Positions 6,018 through 8,223 of a stretch of 8,223 nucleotides of DNA are shown here, piece after piece (within the stretch, counting starts at the first letter, position 1; each line of letters starts with the position of its first letter). The DNA lies in NCBI GenBank assembly GCA_016926925.1, contig JAFGNQ010000365.1, positions 1 through 8,223 on the forward strand, written 5' to 3'. The position numbers and the translations under genes are program-made. The stretch comes from Candidatus Aminicenantota bacterium (GTDB lineage Bacteria > Acidobacteriota > Aminicenantia > Aminicenantales > Aminicenantaceae). The notes below the pieces were generated by a model. It did not search any database. It worked only from the letters and a program-made list of their open reading frames with translations, and had not been told where the DNA came from.

Positions 6018-7667
6018 TTACTCGATGTAGCCGAGAGATCTGAGCATCTCCAGACTGTCCGCATCAAGCTTAACATCCTTTTTCCGGAGCAGAATCTGCA
6101 CTGCGGTAGCCTTTAATTTCTTCTGCATCTCTACTATGTCGGGATTGAGTTTTTCCTTCTCGTAAATATTTTCCTTTTCTTCAGAGTCATTCGCTAGATT
6201 ATAAAGCTTGTATCCGCTGTCGGCGGGGCTGAAGATAAGATGCCATGGGTATGCGATGACCGAAAACCGGTCTTTCGTAGATTCCGGCCTGTAGGTTTCG
6301 CCCAATATGTAGCGCTTCCTATCGTTTTTTTTGTTCAGGAGATCGATTCCTTTATGAAAAGACAATTTCGGCCAGCCCATCATCCCCAGAATCGTAGGGG
6401 CGATATCCAAGATCGTAGCTGGATCTTTTTTTTTCAGGCCTTTTTCCTTCAAAAGGGGATTGGAGATTATTAAAGGTATCTTCAGGTACTCGTTGTACAG
6501 AAAGTGGATATGCCCGAAGTGAGGCTCTCCAAGTCTCGTTCTATGGCCGCCCAGTCCTTCTCCGTGATCTCCGAGCAGCACTATCATGGTATTCGTCAGG
6601 AGAGCCTGCTGTTCGAGCTTAGCAACCAGTCTTCCTATCTGTTGATCCAAGTATTCCACTTCTTTGCGGTATCCGTCGATTTTTTCATCCGGCAGGAGGT
6701 AGATCACTCCGGTGGCATCCAGCAGGAAACTCGTTTCTTTTTCCGGATTGTCTATGATGATGAGCCCGCTCTCTTTGATGAGGAGGCTTGTCCGGCTATT
6801 TCTTTGCACGACATTCATGTCTTCATATTCAATTCTGAAATCCGGGATTCCATTGTATCCGACATCATTGAGGCTGACCCGGAACTCATCCCGCAAATCC
6901 GGGTAAGGATTAACGACGATAAATTCAATGGTGTTCTTTCCTTTCTCCAGAAGAAAAGGCAAAAAAAGATGTTCTTCGTGCTGAAAGCAGAGGTCTTTGT
7001 AATGCCGGCCGTTGAAAAAGATCTTAACGTCCGGAGGGACAGAAGGCGGAGCATAGGGATCATGAGGATCGGAATAGTGAAGCCATAGGAAAAAAGGATT
7101 GTTATGGTTTTCATCGATCCAGGGGAAGGCACGTTCGTTGATTTCTTCCGCACGGAGATACCATCTTTGCTCGGGGTGATCGTCTATGTATTGATCGAAT
7201 CCGTCATTAAGCCTGAACTTTGATTTGAGCACTCCGAGAGAAACGAAGCCGGCCGTCCGCTTGCCTTTGATCTTGAATTTTTGAGCCAGAGAGACGAGTT
7301 TTTTTTCGTTCCTGAATACTTGTCCGTTATTGTACAGGTTCAGTTCGTGAGGAGCGAGAGAGTAGAAGAGCGAGGCGTGTGCGGGAAGAGTGATGGGGAT
7401 GGGACTGTAACAATTTTCAAAGAGAATGCCGTTCTCTGCGATAGAGTCAATATTCGGTGTTCGGGCATTATCCGGGCAGTAAGCGCCGATGGAATCCGAT
7501 CTTTGCGTATCCAGGGTGATAAGAATGACATTTTTTGGGTGAATGATATCGCCGGATGAACATTTTGCGGTGAAAAGGGACATGTAAAGTAAAAGAGATA
7601 GAAACACGGACGGCAAGAACCAGACACGGAATTTATTGATTGGTTTATCGAATATAACTGACGGCAT
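6018..7667 (-). CDS. Sulfatase-fold (alkaline phosphatase superfamily) exported protein with inserted domain, Thr nucleophile
   Basis: A 549-aa exported protein. An N-terminal hydrophobic segment (about 15-33) is followed by TAKC36, either a loose lipoprotein site or a membrane anchor. Catalytic features: TLDTQRSD (51-58), T93-L-P-A-H97 at the nucleophile position, H197 and P201-H202-D-P-Y205, then D367-H-G-E370 and H375. The C-terminus ends LRSLGYIE, like the LKALGYIN of the neighbouring 874-aa protein. Residues about 208-328 interrupt the fold between HDPY and the YxxEVxYLDxxIG helix (333-345). This region looks like a beta-sandwich insertion with its own hairpin (N219-G220). As in the neighbour, Thr and His replace the formylglycine Cys/Ser and Arg, so it is probably not an ordinary sulfatase. 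It is likely transcribed in the same direction as the 874-aa gene, 132 bp upstream of it. The ATG at 7665-7667 has no strong Shine-Dalgarno, but it is the only start that keeps the whole signal segment. The substrate is unknown. Confidence 0.82.
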   Translation of the reverse strand: MPSVIFDKPINKFRVWFLPSVFLSLLLYMSLFTAKCSSGDIIHPKNVILITLDTQRSDSIGAYCPDNARTPNIDSIAENGILFENCYSPIPITLPAHASLFYSLAPHELNLYNNGQVFRNEKKLVSLAQKFKIKGKRTAGFVSLGVLKSKFRLNDGFDQYIDDHPEQRWYLRAEEINERAFPWIDENHNNPFFLWLHYSDPHDPYAPPSVPPDVKIFFNGRHYKDLCFQHEEHLFLPFLLEKGKNTIEFIVVNPYPDLRDEFRVSLNDVGYNGIPDFRIEYEDMNVVQRNSRTSLLIKESGLIIIDNPEKETSFLLDATGVIYLLPDEKIDGYRKEVEYLDQQIGRLVAKLEQQALLTNTMIVLLGDHGEGLGGHRTRLGEPHFGHIHFLYNEYLKIPLIISNPLLKEKGLKKKDPATILDIAPTILGMMGWPKLSFHKGIDLLNKKNDRKRYILGETYRPESTKDRFSVIAYPWHLIFSPADSGYKLYNLANDSEEKENIYEKEKLNPDIVEMQKKLKATAVQILLRKKDVKLDADSLEMLRSLGYIE

Positions 7668-7792
7668 CGCGTTTGTTTTTCTAATCTTCGTCTATTTTCA
7701 GCTTAGTCTGTATTTCGGCGATTTTTTTTTGCTTTAGCAATCCACCTTTATCATTCTAACAAATTTGCGAGCCGCATTTCTATTTCTGTAAA

Positions 7793-7819
7793 AAAATCAG
7801 GGGTTCCTTCCGTGATTTT
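7793..7819. repeat. Imperfect hairpin with flanking A/T tract
   Basis: AAAATCA (7793-7799) pairs with TGATTTT (7813-7819). After one G-G mismatch, GGG (7801-7803) pairs with TCC (7809-7811) around a 5-nt loop. Seven A residues (7790-7796) precede it, so on the minus strand it would read as a stem followed by a T run, like a weak terminator. No minus-strand gene lies to its right, so it could be a leader attenuator of the 549-aa gene if that transcript starts upstream. It could equally stop stray antisense transcription, or be chance. Confidence 0.25.
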
Positions 7820-7823
7820 CATG

Positions 7824-7843
7824 TGCATCGATACCCGGATGCA
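7824..7843. repeat. Inverted TGCATC repeat upstream of nuoA, possible operator
   Basis: TGCATC (7824-7829) and GATGCA (7838-7843) form a perfect 6-bp inverted repeat with an 8-bp spacer. The right arm extends to GATGCAAA (7838-7845), whose complement TTTGCATC recurs at 7914-7921, overlapping the likely nuoA -35 box. A transcription factor site is plausible; the factor is unknown. Confidence 0.35.
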
Positions 7844-7914
7844 AATAAGCCTTGTCCTGAGATTCTCTCATTCTTGGATGGAAAAAATTATTTTTAAAAA
7901 AAATGTCAAAATGT

Positions 7915-7941
7915 TTGCATCTTTCATTTTTATTTTATAAA
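7915..7941 (+). promoter_or_regulatory. Candidate nuoA promoter
   Basis: TTGCAT (7915-7920) could be a weak -35 box. TATAAA (7936-7941), part of the perfect palindrome ATTTTATAAAAT (7932-7943), could be the -10 box. The spacer is 15 bp, shorter than ideal, and the -35 is a poor match, so an activator may be needed. The implied leader is about 17 nt, ending at the ATG at 7965. Confidence 0.35.
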
Positions 7942-7964
7942 ATCAATCCCTTTGTTTGAGTAAA

Positions 7965-8223
7965 ATGATTGAACTATTTTTAGTTTTCCTCGTTTTCGGA
8001 TTTGTGGGCGCCCTCATGGTCGTGGTAAACAAAATTTTGGGTCCCAGGAGGAGCAATCCCATAAAAAACACTCCTTATGAGTGCGGAAGTCCTTTTCTCC
8101 AAGATGGAATCAATCCGTTCCCGGTCAAGTATTACCTTGTTGCTTTCCTTTTTCTTTTATTCGACGTAGAAGTTGTGTTTTTCTATCCTTGGGCCCTGGT
8201 GTTCAAAGGTCTGGGTTCTACGG
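7965..8223 (+). CDS. nuoA: NADH-quinone oxidoreductase subunit A, 3'-truncated by window
   Basis: The membrane subunit A (ND3 homologue) of respiratory complex I, sitting near the quinone-binding junction of the peripheral and membrane arms. The 86 residues present include transmembrane helix 1 (about 3-22) and the loop Y38-E-C-G41 with SPFLQDGINPFPVKYY. The second helix follows and carries F66-D-V-E69 and FFYPWA (72-77), all family hallmarks. The usual length is about 115-140 aa, so the last helix is beyond the window. A weak GAG (7958-7960) lies 4 nt before the ATG. Subunit A normally opens the nuo operon, and the long upstream region here fits an operon start, with nuoB expected just outside the window. 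Confidence 0.93.
   Translation, partial: MIELFLVFLVFGFVGALMVVVNKILGPRRSNPIKNTPYECGSPFLQDGINPFPVKYYLVAFLFLLFDVEVVFFYPWALVFKGLGST

Larger units (their letters stand above)
7668..7964. other. Divergent intergenic region between the 549-aa gene and nuoA
   Basis: A 297-bp AT-rich region without a credible gene. It must hold the promoters of two divergent transcripts. I see a T9 run (7722-7730), a hairpin (7793-7819), repeated TGCATC motifs (7824-7843 and 7914-7921) and a promoter candidate for nuoA. I did not find a convincing -35/-10 pair for the minus-strand gene; TAGAAT occurs on the minus strand but lacks a partner -35. Confidence 0.7.

Noticed and set aside
6504..7088. 194-aa plus-strand ORF within the 549-aa gene, and the similar 178-aa ORF at 3756-4292
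   Set aside because: Both are antisense shadows of genes with clear catalytic motifs; no ribosome site or family signature was seen.
7722..7740. T9 run followed by TTGC-TTTA-GCAA as a terminator
   Set aside because: The T run precedes the stem on the plus strand and becomes an A run after it on the minus strand, so the order is wrong for either direction, and the stem is only 4-5 bp.

Overview
The window looks like part of a chromosome from a Gram-negative, probably anaerobic or facultative and poorly characterised bacterium. It carries lpd and nuoA, both central metabolism genes, at its two edges. Between them is about 7 kb of accessory sequence: a radical SAM enzyme with three repeated beta-sandwich-like domains, a separate SPASM-type cysteine-rich protein, and two exported alkaline-phosphatase-superfamily ('sulfatase'-like) proteins. 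The protein styles (GWY...DPRELGI domains, APPTSR...LPP sandwich domains, ...LGYI C-termini) remind me of uncultivated Acidobacteriota/Aminicenantes-like or deltaproteobacterial genomes. That placement is an impression, not a result.

Layout. 1-708 (+): C-terminal half of dihydrolipoamide dehydrogenase, its start lying outside the window. 709-757: short gap with a good sigma70-like promoter (TTGACA-N18-TACAAT) and an 11-codon upstream ORF. 758-2776 (+): 672-aa radical SAM protein. 2810-3244 (+): 144-aa SPASM-like protein in the same frame as the radical SAM gene, separated from it by a single in-frame TAG and preceded by its own Shine-Dalgarno. 3261-5885 (-): 874-aa sulfatase-fold protein, convergent with the previous genes. 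5886-6017: spacer with a promoter (TTGACA-N17-AATAAT) almost touching the ATG and an inverted repeat over its -10 box. 6018-7667 (-): 549-aa sulfatase-fold protein with a domain inserted in its catalytic core. 7668-7964: 297-bp divergent regulatory region with repeated TTTGCATC motifs. 7965-8223 (+): start of nuoA, cut by the window end.

How the genes may work together. The radical SAM protein and both sulfatase-fold proteins each carry accessory modules sharing an 'L-x-x-x-N-[GD]' hairpin followed about 15 residues later by a Y/F-x-F/L strand. This suggests a common recognition surface, perhaps for a glycan. Both sulfatase-fold proteins have Thr-Leu-Pro-[Ser/Ala]-His where classical sulfatases have Cys/Ser-x-Pro-x-Arg. 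They are therefore unlikely to be formylglycine sulfatases, and the radical SAM pair is unlikely to be a sulfatase-maturating enzyme despite its tempting position. A role in cell-envelope polysaccharide or lipid modification is an inference. The split radical SAM/SPASM pair and its N-terminal triplicated domain are the most unusual features here.
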